Source: Caldisericota bacterium
GTDB taxonomy: Bacteria > CAIJMQ01 > JAADFP01
Assembly: GCA_013152825.1 (NCBI GenBank)
Contig: JAADFP010000061.1
Location: 1-6,360 of the forward strand
Direction: 5' to 3'
Length of the DNA: 6,360 bases
Below are positions 6,272 through 6,360 of the stretch, in pieces. Both the position numbers and the translations under genes were made by a program. Position 1 is the stretch's first letter. Each line of letters begins with the position of its first letter. Below the pieces are notes generated by a model. That model saw only the letters and a program-made list of their open reading frames with translations. It was not told where the DNA came from and searched no databases.

Positions 6272-6295
6272 GATTCCCGCTTTCGCGGGAATGAG
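6272..6295 (-). repeat. dRS3-like palindromic repeat, copy 2 (inverted)
   Basis: ATTCCCGC (6273-6280) and GCGGGAAT (6285-6292) form a perfect 8-bp stem around TTTC. On the minus strand this is ATTCCCGC-GAAA-GCGGGAAT, 22 of 24 positions identical to copy 1 at 2431-2454 but in opposite orientation. Purine-rich DNA with G runs flanks it on both sides (6251-6269 and 6293-6313). It lies about 60 nt after the dehydrogenase gene and could form a hairpin at the mRNA end, though no U tract follows. Confidence 0.85.
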
Positions 6296-6320
6296 GGGAG
6301 GAGGCAGGGGGAGTTTTCCT

Positions 6321-6358
6321 ATCTACTAACTACTGTCTACTATCTACTGAGATAGTAG
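6321..6358. repeat. heptamer array with terminal hairpin
   Basis: Four tandem 7-base units ATCTACT, AACTACT, GTCTACT, ATCTACT occupy 6321-6348. The last units also form a perfect 9-bp hairpin with the bases that follow: CTACTATCT (6337-6345), loop ACTG, AGATAGTAG (6350-6358). The repeat may continue beyond the window edge. Confidence 0.65.
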
Positions 6359-6360
6359 CG

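Noticed and set aside
6252..6311. G-rich plus strand as a possible G-quadruplex
   Set aside because: The G runs are unevenly spaced and interrupted by the palindrome. It reads better as the purine-rich flank of the repeat.

Overview
The window looks like part of a bacterial chromosome, probably from an uncultivated Gram-negative lineage. It carries four complete protein genes separated by repeat-rich intergenic DNA. Heptamer-periodic tracts and an ATTCCC-type palindrome in the gaps resemble what I associate with Omnitrophota-like or other deep-branching genomes, but that placement is a weak guess. No rRNA, tRNA, CRISPR array or transposase is visible.

Left half, minus strand (about 1-2330): hisH, the glutaminase subunit of imidazole glycerol phosphate synthase, lies 71 nt upstream of guaA, GMP synthase. 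Both are class I glutamine amidotransferases with complete Cys-His-Glu triads. Their pathways meet, because HisH/HisF releases AICAR, which re-enters purine synthesis and leads to the XMP used by GuaA. No hisF or other his gene is in view.

Middle (2326-2905): a 580-base non-coding stretch with an ATTCC-GAAA-GGAAT palindrome, a degenerate 7-base-period tract, a consensus extended -10 promoter pointing right, a 14-bp AT-rich hairpin and a second promoter-like site just before the next gene.

Right half, plus strand (2906-6210): a GHMP kinase of the galactokinase superfamily with an altered sugar-binding motif, then a long nucleotide-sugar dehydrogenase (UDP-glucose/UDP-ManNAc dehydrogenase superfamily) with an unusual NAD-binding domain. 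Together they suggest activated-sugar or uronic-acid metabolism for a surface polysaccharide. The kinase motif around residues 65-73 resembles, from memory, that of plant galacturonokinase, so a uronate kinase paired with a sugar-nucleotide oxidase is a working hypothesis. The same palindrome and heptamer tract recur after the dehydrogenase in opposite orientation, so the two sugar genes are bracketed by an inverted pair of composite repeats.
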